Source: Chiua virens
Taxonomy: Eukaryota; Basidiomycota; Agaricomycetes; Boletales; Boletaceae
Length of the DNA: 64,000 nucleotides
Assembly: GCA_019787685.1 (NCBI GenBank)
Contig: JAHNUO010000043.1
Location: forward strand, 62,001-126,000
Direction of reading: 5' to 3'
In this document: in pieces, positions 24,142 to 33,344 of the stretch
Numbering within the stretch: the first letter of the stretch is position 1
Layout: each line of letters begins with the position of its first letter
Translations under genes and position numbers: made by a program
The notes under the pieces: model-generated
Database searches by the model: none
What the model was told of the DNA's origin: nothing
Seen by the model: only the letters and a program-made list of their open reading frames with translations

Positions 24142-24329
24142 CTTAATCCACGCGACAGGGGAAAACAAACGACTTACGACAGTACTAGTGTACTCACGAC
24201 ATGGGATGCCACAATCCCGCTGGGCGGCCGACCGGTCGACCGCGATGCGGGGCACAGGCATAAGGGTGCTGCTCCAAGGATGACCATGCTCATGAGCAAC
24301 ACGGTGAGCGAGCAGATGTTGAACGACAT
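24142..24329 (-). pseudogene. Frameshifted copy of small secreted protein family B
   Basis: ATG at 24329 gives MSFNICSLTVLLMSMVILGAA, a signal-peptide-like start parallel to the intact copy at 28707. One base is missing in the proline-rich part just after GAA (about 24260-24270), so the conserved tail (VDRSAAQRDCGIPCR) is in another frame. Without the correction the product is an unrelated 51-residue peptide. The splice-like GTAAGTCGTTTG after the tail is also conserved. Confidence 0.55.
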
Positions 24330-25157
24330 GAATGACAGCGCCTCGGACACGGGTGTTCACTAGCACTGAAGACCGCGTTGCACGCCGGTGTGGGGGTTGA
24401 TTGTGAGTGCTTGAGAGCCATCGCGTCTAAATGCACTGTGTGGAACTTGGAAGCCGAGGTGGTGATGGGCTGTGACAGCAGGGGGGTGGCGCGCTCGCGC
24501 AGTTGCGTCCGCACTACCCCACTCGGTTTTGATAGCAATGATGGAGGCGGCGGTGCCGGTGGACGCCGTAGGCCTGTAAACATGCAAAATTCCAACAACT
24601 TGCGATTCGGACATAGTCGACATGGTGCCAGTTCAGACGAAGGTCGGACCATGTTACATTAGCCTGGACTCAAATTGAAGTTAGCAGCCGGGGTTTCAAT
24701 CATACTTGGCTGCATACCATACCAGACGTTCTATCTCAAGATCTCAACGCTCACCGTGGTTACTTCACGGTGGGAATCTCAGGGCCCCTCAAGGCCTCAC
24801 GCCCATTATCAGCGACCCTGACCTTCAAGTTGTCGTGGAACGAGGATAACTTGAAAAACTCTACGAATGAAGCAAAGACAAGATATGTAAAGGATTCAAC
24901 GACTTGCAACCGATGTTCTGATCCTCCCCCGAGTCACTCGATGTCCCAGTGATACCAACACGGACAGCTCAGTGACGATGTGAAAGGGGCCAACGATAAC
25001 CCTCGTCATCGCCGCACCTCTGAGTTCAGGTCAGGGTACCCTTGTCTTGTCGGGATTCATAGTCAAGGATGCCTTCTCCTAGATAATAGTTACGACGTTT
25101 TGTGTTGATCGTCTGGACGCAGGTCACCGACTGGATGGGGACCTTCCCGGGACCAAG
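24330..25157. other. Intergenic, duplicated upstream flank of family B
   Basis: The words GCACGCCGGTGTGGGGGTTG near 24378 recur near 28759, showing that the upstream flank was copied too. No gene seen. Confidence 0.4.
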
Positions 25158-26077
25158 TTAATGTTGTAATGTTGAACCCTGCCGTTTACTCACCGTAGGA
25201 CCCGAGTTATCACTCGTGCGCAAATTCGGCATTGTGGGTGGGGTTGCTCGTAGTGCATCATCCGCGGGCATGATGCCTTGGGAGAGAAGGAGCTCTAAAA
25301 TACCCATCAGAAGACCTGGGCCACTGAGACTACATCTCTCTTTGGACATACCTTTGGGTTTGTACCGGAAGACAAACGTGATGTACGAGTCGGACCCATC
25401 GTATGGTTTCGCCCGCAGTGTTCGTGGACGCTGCTCGTAGGTGCTCATTACTCGTCCCAATCTGGCGGGTATGTCATTCATGAATTCACTTAGACGTATA
25501 GCACGGCTTACCCAACACGATGGCCAGATACGTTTTTCTGTAAACCCACGGAATCAGGGAGCCGCTGTAAGTTGTCTGCCGGTCTCCAACCCTCCATGAC
25601 AATACGCTTGATCTTGAGTCCGATTATCCCCCCATCTCCATTGGCTCTTTCCCCGGAGGCTGCTGAGACATGCTACATCAAACAAAGTTTTATCAGAGAT
25701 GAAAGGGGATGCCTCACATGTATCGGTTTGTCCTGCAAACACAAATGGGCGCCTGGGGAAGGGGCTCCTGAAATCTGACCCTTTGCCAGCGGCCCCACCG
25801 TACCCGCGCTGAAATCTGACGGGAACGGCGAAGCTATCGACAGCGACGAATGCGCACGAATGAAATTGTGAACCTGCGTCTCTCCAATGGACTGAAAAGT
25901 GCTGTAGCATATGGTCAGATCTCTGGTGTGGTGTTTGACACCCGGACTCACCTTTCCCGACTCACTCGGTATCCAACATGACACCTTGTCCGTGTCTGTG
26001 TCGACTGTGACCTTGTACTCGTCGAGAAGTTTGTCCTCTGACACGATCCAGGCAGAGAATTCGCGATATGTGAGCAT
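25158..26077 (-). CDS. DUF7918 domain protein
   Basis: Five exons (26077-25952, 25901-25718, 25662-25512, 25461-25352, 25294-25158) sum to 708 bases and 235 aa in frame. The start is MLTYREFSAWIVSEDKLLD. It then has the basidiomycete DUF7918 hallmarks CWIPSESGK, FSVHWRD, RPFVFAG, GIIGLKIKRIV, SDSYITFVFRYKPKELL and SQGIMP. DUF7918 proteins are common, often multicopy, in Agaricomycetes and have no established function. No signal peptide or membrane segment is seen. It sits alone between family B and family A small-protein genes. Confidence 0.75.
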
Positions 26078-26978
26078 ATGACGCGTTTTTAAGATTCACC
26101 AGCTCAAGGTAGTTTGGATGGACTTGCAGAACGTTCGGGAAAATGATCGGGGTGAGATGAATGCGTTAAAACGAGCTCTAGGCGGGGTAAGAAAGAAGGA
26201 AAGATCACAAGTTATATCGGGGAGGAGTAGGGAAGAGACAGGGACCACGATGAGCAGCTTTATACATCACGCTTTTCTTTGTTCGTGTTGGATACCTCAC
26301 CTCGCGGCCAGCAGTAACCACAGCCAAAGCCTGAGTGGCGAGTCAAAGCATATCACAATAGTGTGGACCATGACAATAAGTGGTCTGCTTACATGACGTT
26401 TAGCTTTGTCCACCACGCGACCTGGTGGCCTTAGTACACATCCCTTTTCCGGATGATGTTGCCCACCTAGATGCAGTCAGACTTCCGTCGTTTGACATAC
26501 GAGTATCGCGGATCGAATCTTCCGCTTTCACGTCCGCACGCTGTGGCAAAGAAAAGGGCCAAGTAATGGCGCGATTCCGTGCCAGGCTTCCAGCGCAATT
26601 TCTTTTGTTCCTTCTGAATCTTGTGTATGTTCTTGATGTATGCCTGCCAATGGTTTTTATCTAAAACCCAAATAAAATTAATATACTAAATTCTAATTCC
26701 AGGGTGTTACACAACACTATGCGTGGAGGTTGCAACTTGCAAGTCACTTGAAATCAAAACCTCATTGACAGGTTCAAGGTAAATCCAGTTCGTCCGCGTA
26801 TTGCATTTTCTCTGCATCGCGTCTTTCATTTCAGTAGGGGGTCCTGGACCCGCACGTTCACAATCCCTATGACGAAAAACTAGCAGATGATTCAATGATC
26901 GACTCGAGCAAGCACATTGACTCTCTATCAACATTTTAACGTCCTCCACGCTCTCCAACCACCACTGACATGATCTAT
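26078..26978. other. Intergenic; includes the 3' flank of family A1
   Basis: No convincing gene. From about 26750 on the sequence resembles 29430-29648, the flank of the other family A gene (shared GCACGTTCACAATCCC). Confidence 0.4.
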
Positions 26979-27213
26979 CTAGCCACTGCCACAATGCGAG
27001 TGTCCACTAGAAGAAGACAGGTGAGCAATACGCGTATGCCGGATAGGACATTAAAATGCACTCAGGTCCGCTATCACAGTTAGGGCTGCGCACTTGAGGA
27101 CCAGACAGCTTTGGGTCGACCTCGACGTTGGACCTGTAAGCACCTGGGTTGGGCACCGCAAATACAATGGCAGCCATGCCAAGGAGGATGGGGATGATCT
27201 TGTTGAACAACAT
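26979..27213 (-). CDS. Small secreted peptide precursor, family A, copy 1
   Basis: Exon 1 runs 27213-27062, a 55-nt intron (GTGCATTT...TTCTAG) follows, and exon 2 runs 27006-26979, giving 59 aa. The start MLFNKIIPILLGMAAIVFAV is a clear signal peptide. A pro-region (PNPGAYRSNVEVDP) and a short tail RSPNCDSGP-DGHSHCGSG with two Cys follow. Without splicing the frame would run on with an unrelated end. The spliced form is preferred because copy 2 has the same phase-2 intron and yields a matching DG.S.CG tail. It is probably secreted. Candidates are effector, signalling or defence peptide; none is proven. No CaaX end, so it is not a standard lipopeptide pheromone. Confidence 0.6.
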
Positions 27214-28482
27214 GACGATAGAGGAGAGGACGAGTTTGACAACAACTGTCTTGAATGCGGGCTGTGGTGGAAAGTTGCTGCAAACAGAGAGGGTAGCTAG
27301 TAAGCATCAGCAAAGTTGCAAAACCATGACATGAGGTGATGCGTGACACGGTTGCCCTGTCACACAGAAATGATGCCAGTATTGGTGCACTGCTTACCAT
27401 ATGAATGTTCTCATTGTTGATCAGAGAACATATCGTGGCTCTGTCGATTCTTATATGTGCCATAATACATTGACAACGGCTAGATCCTCAAGTGCATGTT
27501 CATGAATATTCCTGTGGAACACTGAATAAGTTATCGAAGATAGTGATATCCAGTCCTGAACTTCAATGTAGTCACGAAATTTTGACCATCGCTGCAATGT
27601 TGTCTGGTAAGACTCAAGTGCTCATGGTTGGGCTCATACGCTCTCACATAGCCACTTGTTTCAACCATGTAATACCAAGCGTATGGTTTCGACAGAACAA
27701 TCAACGTAAGGAGGTAGACGCTGCTCTGCTGAGCATTCCGGACGATCAAGTACTTGACGTTACGTAATGTGTACAACTACATGCAGAGTAAGCTGTTTGA
27801 TATCCATTCCCGCTCCAATCTTCCACAACTCTTGCAGATACACGCGATAAAATCTTTTCTGCATGTGCACCCGCTGAGGCCGAGAATGTCCGCCAACAGT
27901 TCTTCAACGAATTTATCCTGACGGCGAGACCGTTTCTCCGGATAGTGACGGAAGTCAATCCAGAGTGATAATCGGTCGGGTTCTCATGTTGACTCTAAAA
28001 CTGATGGGATTTCCAGGTTACTGGAATATGCTCCCATCTACTTTGACCTTTCAAGTTTCCCAGATGGCAAGACGAAACAGGCACTACAGCGTGTGACGAA
28101 CAAGGCGAGCAAGTTGGCGCGTCGAGGGGGGAACCGTGAGCGACTGGCCAAGAAGCAAAATAAGAGAGCATGATGTCTTGGTCGTGTACGTAGATGTTCC
28201 GCTCGGACACTTTCTGAGAACAATCGTTGGGATTTGTGGTGATCGCAAAATAGCTTATGGGTACCGTTCGAAGTGAACTCGACTTGCAAGTCTGTAACAT
28301 TTGCCAGTGAGATAATCAACTCACGTATGGTTGACACGGATTTCCGTCCAGAGAAACGAGTTACATACATGTTCTAATCAAATTTCACCACACATCCGAG
28401 CCTTTTCTACTAGGGTTCGATTTCCCCTTCTGAACTCACATATGTCACCTCATCTGAGCCATGTTTCTTACTCCAACGCTGT
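27214..28482. other. Intergenic / possible 3' exons of family B
   Basis: Minus-strand 28300-27995 and 28370-28038 each hold an open frame of about 100 codons after a splice-acceptor-like TTACAG. One reads TCKSSSLRTVPISYFAITT with several Cys. They may be downstream exons of the family B gene, but the frameshifted copy does not keep the same frame, so no coding call is made. Confidence 0.3.
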
Positions 28483-28707
28483 TCAAGCCACTTTAAGGTA
28501 TCTTATATCGAGACCCCTCAGTTGATTGCCAAAGACAGGCAGCAGGGGCAAACGACTCACGACAGTGGACACACGGCACGGGATGCCGCAATCCCGCTGG
28601 GCGACCGACTGGTCGACCACGATGCCGGGGGCGGGCGTGGGGAGTGCTGCTCCAAGGACGACCATGCCCACAAGCAGCACGGTGAGCGACCGTAGATTAA
28701 ACGACAT
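28483..28707 (-). CDS. Small secreted protein, family B
   Basis: From the ATG at 28707: MSFNLRSLTVLLVGMVVLGA is a signal peptide, then a Pro/Ala-rich link (ALPTPAPGIVV) and the core AQRDCGIPCRVSTV. At codon 49 a good donor (GTGAGTCG, intron from 28560) occurs, and the paralogue near 24180 has GTAAGTCG at the same place, so the gene probably continues in a further exon. The unspliced frame ends at 28483 with 75 residues. The CGIPC core suggests a disulfide loop. No known family is recognised. Confidence 0.5.
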   Translation of the reverse strand: MSFNLRSLTVLLVGMVVLGAALPTPAPGIVVDQSVAQRDCGIPCRVSTVVSRLPLLPVFGNQLRGLDIRYLKVA

Positions 28708-29648
28708 GCCAGTGGGTGATGGCACTTCGGACACAAACGTTCTCGTGAACGTAAAGTGCGTGCTGCACGCCGGTGTGGGGGTTGATTGTAAGTGCTTGAA
28801 AGTCGTTACGCCGTTTTGTTACTTTTGTACTGGGTGGAAACAAGGCGGTGGTGTGACAACAGGCGCTCGCGTAGTTACATCCGCATTACATATCCTACGT
28901 TCTAGTTTTTGATGATCATGATGGTGACGGCAGTACCAGTGCTGGACCCTGCACATGAGTGTTTGAGACTGAGAGGAAATCCTGGCTAAAAAAAGGTCAA
29001 ATTTCTTCGCAATCTGCGAGTCGCTACAAACGCATGAGGCTGCTTGTAGACATGCTGCGACGGACACGGTCGACATGATGGATTGGACGGAAGTAACTTG
29101 GTGGGTACACTGGGTAGGTTACTAACTTGGGGTAGCCTCAAATCGGGATTTCAATCATACTTTTGCTCACCGTGCCGGAAAGATCTCAAGCCATTATCTT
29201 ACTTACTCAGAAGTTAAACGCAAGACCTGAAGCGTTTGTTATATTCTCCTGAGGGTGCTTACTGATAGCTGTCACCGTCGTCAGCAACACGTGCCAAAGC
29301 CTGTTCGTGGTCATGAAGGCAATTCGCATCAAGAGATACATTCTGTATATTTCCCTCACATTCCAGTGATCAGATTGCATCGACTGCAAACGGAAAATCT
29401 CCACAAGGACGAGTCGAAGATGTGTTCACTGAATTTCTGCCCCTCGAGGCTTCCTTGGTTTCAATACTTAGAAGTTAGAACGTCCTGGGATCTCAAGGTC
29501 ACGCACGTTCACAATCCCTGCCACATGGTGAAATAGTACCAGCGTATGATTCGACGATTAACTCAAGCAAGCACACGCCAGCTGCGGTTAGCATCAACAT
29601 TTAAAAGTCCCCTCCAAGCACTCGAATTCCAAATTCCATGCATCCGAA
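28708..29648. other. Intergenic between families B and A2
   Basis: Left part (to about 29090) resembles 24330-24660. Right part (from about 29430) resembles 26750-26978. No gene seen. Confidence 0.4.
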
Positions 29649-29901
29649 TCAAGGCCCAAAGTTACTTCCGCCACCGCCACAGTTCGATTGGCCACTAGAG
29701 GAAATCAGGTGAGCAATACAGTCGGGCTGGCCGAGTTTGAACGCACTCTGGCCCGATGCCATCACAGCCAGGGCTACGCGCTTGGGGGACAGACACCTCG
29801 GGGTCAACCTCGGCATTGGAGCGGTACGTGTTCGGGTTGGGTACCGCGAGCGCAACGGCGGCCATGCCAAGGAGGGTAAGCGCGATCTTGTTGAACAGCA
29901 T
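29649..29901 (-). CDS. Small secreted peptide precursor, family A, copy 2
   Basis: Exon 1 29901-29747, a 52-nt intron (GTGCGTTC...CTCTAG), exon 2 29694-29649: 66 aa. The signal peptide MLFNKIALTLLGMAAVALAV, the pro-region PNPNTYRSNAEVDP and the tail RSPGCDGIGP-DGQSNCGGGGSNFGP align with copy 1. The tail is longer and Gly-rich, with two Cys. Intron position and phase are shared with copy 1. The precursor form (signal, pro-segment, short Cys tail after a basic residue) would suit a processed secreted peptide. Role unknown. Confidence 0.6.
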
Positions 29902-30960
29902 GATGATATCAACGAGGGGAGGACGAGTTTGGCAACGACAGTCTTGGGTGAGAGGTTTGAAGTGGGTGAGTGGATAGAAGTTCAAAAACGTTGCAGTGTC
30001 CATTTATCCAGCAACTCACGAGCATGTTTTACGGCAAAAGCATGGCCGCATCAGCGATCACACTCCCATGATTCACCAGCCGAATTCTCGTGCACCGGCG
30101 CGCTCAAAAATGATGATGATCACGGCATGCGGACTTCCAGGTCAGTTCCAACCCTGAAATTTTGAATCATTGTTTACTCAGCTTTCCCCCATAAGTAAGT
30201 ATGTACGTGATGAGGTTCCGCACAGTGTGACCGGTGATCGGTGAATTTGCTTCCCACAACGCAGATCAGAAACTCAAAGGTAGTCCAGCTCCCCCCGGCA
30301 AGATCAGGACAGAGTGCCACCCATTCTCTTGATATAGGCAAGATCGTGATTCCGGGAATAAAAAATAACAACGGAGAATACTAATCAACCATCGGCTTCA
30401 CCGAGCCCTCCATTTCAAATCAGAACGCTTCAAATCTCCGACATCTCGTCGTGTATAGCATCGAGATCGAGTCTGGTTGACCGCCCACCACCTCGTTTGG
30501 CAATTCGGACCAACAGGCTCTGGGAAACAGGTGGGTGATAAACGTGACACATGTCGCATTCGGCGATGTGCACACGCCCGGGTTGACATGCGCCTTGGGT
30601 AGAGACCCCCTCCTGACTTCAAGTTTTCCGAGAACAACATGGCATGTATGAATGGGCATTCCTGTGAGTGAGCATTTAAATGCGTCAAGGAGCTGACTTG
30701 AACCCTTGAGGGACAAATTCGTTTTCGGTAACATGGATTTGACGTGCCTTGAAACAATGAACTTGCCGCCATGCCTGCGATGCTCGCCATATGATCGAGA
30801 TCGCGGAACTACTGTGATGCAAAGGAATACTTGATCTGCACGACTCGGAGATATGGAGGCAGTGACTTACTACTATGGGTATGTCGGACCGACTTGTCTG
30901 ACGACTCAGTGCACCGACTAGTACGGCTCTGGCGTGGTGTGAAACACAAAATTGTGTATA
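29902..30960. other. Intergenic
   Basis: No supportable gene. A 130-codon minus-strand open frame at 30398-30790 lacks splice context, composition and any recognisable motif. Confidence 0.35.
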
Positions 30961-31419
30961 TCACATGGACAAAAGCTTAGATCCCGTTCGGTCGGTACGC
31001 TGACGCACGGTGCGGTGCGGGCTCTTCACAATGATCCACCCTGGTCTCCCGTGTGTTGGTTGCGCAACCCGGCGGACTTGGGTGCTGGCGTAAGTATTCC
31101 GTCGGGAGGGATCATAATTGCGTACGCGCCCTCAGTGAGTACTTTGTGATTTGAACCCCAGAACTCGATTGAATACTTACCCATCCATGCATATGAAGTC
31201 CGCTCGTTTTTCTCTAGCAGGTACTTCCGCCAGGAACCTTGTCCCAGCACGACCTTCGAATATAAATTGGTGTTTCAAAAATTCACCAGGGAAATCGCCT
31301 TCGCTAATAGGGTGCGTGAGGGCTCACAAGTCAACGGGTCGATTGAACGTGCGCGCTTACGGTAAGTAAAAGGGAGACCGTGGTGGAGCATTCTCGTCAC
31401 TCGGCACGCCCGAGTCCAT
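30961..31419 (-). CDS. Unidentified short protein
   Basis: Starts at ATG 31419 (MDSGVPSDENAPPRSPFYL). A GTAAGCGC...CTATTAG intron (ending near 31312) joins in frame to EGDFPGEFLKHQFIFEGRAG and then FLAEVPAREKRADFICMDG. The last exon after the donor at about 31190 is uncertain. The best acceptor gives a basic tail (TQVRRVAQPTHGRPGW...) ending at TGA 30961-30963. The middle segment looks like real protein, but no family is recognised. Treat the 3' end as provisional. Confidence 0.35.
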
Positions 31420-31951
31420 TCTAATTTCTATGACGATGACGTCCCAGCACTTGGTCTTTTCCGGGCGCTGCCTTGCAGGTGAGTCATTTCAGCGTGGTTG
31501 TCGGCTTGATATGATCCATCGCGACACCGACAGTATGGCTCTTGAGTAAATTTTTGATGCAATATGTAGCCACCGCTGTAACTCAGTAAGATGGGTTGTT
31601 GATAAGCTTGCTACAGCTGTGCATATACACTGCATCCATTCAACGGTCAGATGAAACGTAAGTATCAAGAACATCATGCTTGTGAGACTAGTACATATGA
31701 GGTTTTGTGATTCTGGGAAGAATCTAGCGTAGTTGCTACAGTGCGTCGATACACGAGTCGCTACAAAGAACAAATTAAGCACGGAACAACGTCTAGCACC
31801 ATGAATAACTCATTGGGAACAATCATGATTAACGATCAAGCAATAGACGGAACTGAGGGCGAAAAGAGTCGTGTTACCACTAATATATGAAGATCACATG
31901 TTAGCAAATATAACCGACGGAATAAATGCGGCGACCACCCACAGCGTCGAA
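31420..31951. other. Intergenic
   Basis: No gene seen. Confidence 0.4.
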
Positions 31952-32959
31952 TCAATCTGACACGGGAGTTGGCTGGGACAATCCTTCCCATGTGCCGCTT
32001 TCGCTTAGCGTCGATGGTGGCTTGATCTGTCCAGAGAGTCCCTCCCCCTTCCATGTATCAAACCCGCCTATCATATCAGTTGCATTGAGCAATCCCACGT
32101 CGTGCAATGCAGCAGCTGCGAGGCTGCTTGCATGTCCGTCTTCGCAATAGACGATTATCCTCAGATCATATCGATCGGCTATAGCTAGTCTTGCCTCGCT
32201 CCTGGGGTCGAACCGCCATTCAAGGTCGTTGCGTTCTATGATAAGGGACCCGTGGATACCGCCAGAGCGCGCACGTTGGGAAGCGGGGCGTATGTCGACG
32301 AGGAATGCAGGTATGGGGTATGTTGGATCATGGAGGATTTCCCAAGCCTGACGGGGTGTGACACGTTGAAGGCGCGCGCGCGCTGCGGACACGAGCTGGT
32401 CTGTGCTCCTCGAACCGGGCGGGGGAGAGAGTGGATCGAGGGGCGCCCGGACCGATTTTGAGAGAACGTCCCAAAGAGCAGCGGTATCGTAGGAGGATCC
32501 GCCGACTTCATGTACGGCAGCTACGAGGAAGTTTCCGTGATTGGTCACGGAGGCGACGCGGCCTAGGAATTTGGAGCTGAAGAGGAGGACTGCACGTTGG
32601 ACATCGTCGTCCTCTGCGCCTGTGATGACGAGGGTGTTGGTGTTGGTGGAAGAGGTGGGCGACGGAGCGCCCGTGGTGCCTATTGCGAAAAGATGACGAG
32701 AGGTTACACGTCCACGGATGATTTCTGCGACACGTCGCAGGAAGATGTCGTCGTCCTTTTTGGAGAATGTGAGGTATACGCTGATTTTTGCACCCTCGAC
32801 TGTCATCGATTTCATGATGGCGCGGACGGCGATGCTATGAGCGACTTCATCGCGTATGCTGTCCAGCGTGCGGTGGGCGGTGTTGTCAGTGGCAGTCGAG
32901 GCGCGTTTCCCGTTTGCTGAGACTATGCTGCCTACGCTGGATGGTTCCGATGAAGGCAT
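31952..32959 (-). CDS. Rhodanese-domain sulfurtransferase-like protein
   Basis: A single exon of 335 aa with no intron, unusual among these neighbours. The first in-frame ATG is 32959 (MPSSEPSSVGSIV); the frame is open further upstream but without ATG. The C-terminal 130 residues form a rhodanese domain: PAFLVDIRPASQRARSGGI, then the active-site loop YCEDGHASS with the catalytic Cys, then GGFDTWKGEGLSG. The N-terminal half (LVITGAEDDDVQRAVLLFSS) is not recognised. Rhodaneses move sulfane sulfur or regulate persulfide; the substrate here is unknown. The RPASQRAR...LEWR pattern and lack of introns recall actinobacterial rhodaneses, so a transfer origin is possible. Confidence 0.75.
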   Translation of the reverse strand: MPSSEPSSVGSIVSANGKRASTATDNTAHRTLDSIRDEVAHSIAVRAIMKSMTVEGAKISVYLTFSKKDDDIFLRRVAEIIRGRVTSRHLFAIGTTGAPSPTSSTNTNTLVITGAEDDDVQRAVLLFSSKFLGRVASVTNHGNFLVAAVHEVGGSSYDTAALWDVLSKSVRAPLDPLSPPPGSRSTDQLVSAARARLQRVTPRQAWEILHDPTYPIPAFLVDIRPASQRARSGGIHGSLIIERNDLEWRFDPRSEARLAIADRYDLRIIVYCEDGHASSLAAAALHDVGLLNATDMIGGFDTWKGEGLSGQIKPPSTLSESGTWEGLSQPTPVSD

Positions 32960-33344
32960 GGAGATAAAAAGGCGAAACAATTGCAGATCAGCGCTCAACT
33001 GCAGTGTGATAACCGGATATACTTGTAGATTCAAGGCGCCGACGGAGTCAGCTGGTCTGAGTTTTTACATTCTTCTATCTGTACGACGACAGCTGGCACG
33101 ACGGCGAGGGATTTTGCGATGAGCCCGCCACGATTTGGTCATCCCACGGCCCACGTCGCTGACAGCCAAACAACGCATGGTTCCGTTGCGTCTTCTTCTC
33201 CTACCAACTCCTTGGCGGCTCAGCATCGGACGTGTCCCAATCCGAGCAAGTAGTATTGGCCATTCTTGGAAAGCTTCTGTATCAACCTACCGCACGGCCG
33301 ACTCATTACGAGCCCAATAATACTACCCGTCATTGGATCGAGCC
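32960..33344. promoter_or_regulatory. Divergent promoter between rhodanese and ceramidase genes
   Basis: 385 bp between two divergent starts. No clear TATA or known site picked out. Confidence 0.3.

Noticed and set aside
28411..28430. GGGTTCGATTTCCCC, another T-arm-like word
   Set aside because: The stem does not pair properly and no cloverleaf can be drawn upstream.
26979..29901. Family A genes as mating pheromone precursors
   Set aside because: They have signal peptides and lack a C-terminal CaaX motif, so they are not classical basidiomycete lipopeptide pheromones.
30398..30790. 130-codon minus-strand open frame
   Set aside because: No recognisable domain, odd composition, no supporting splice signals.
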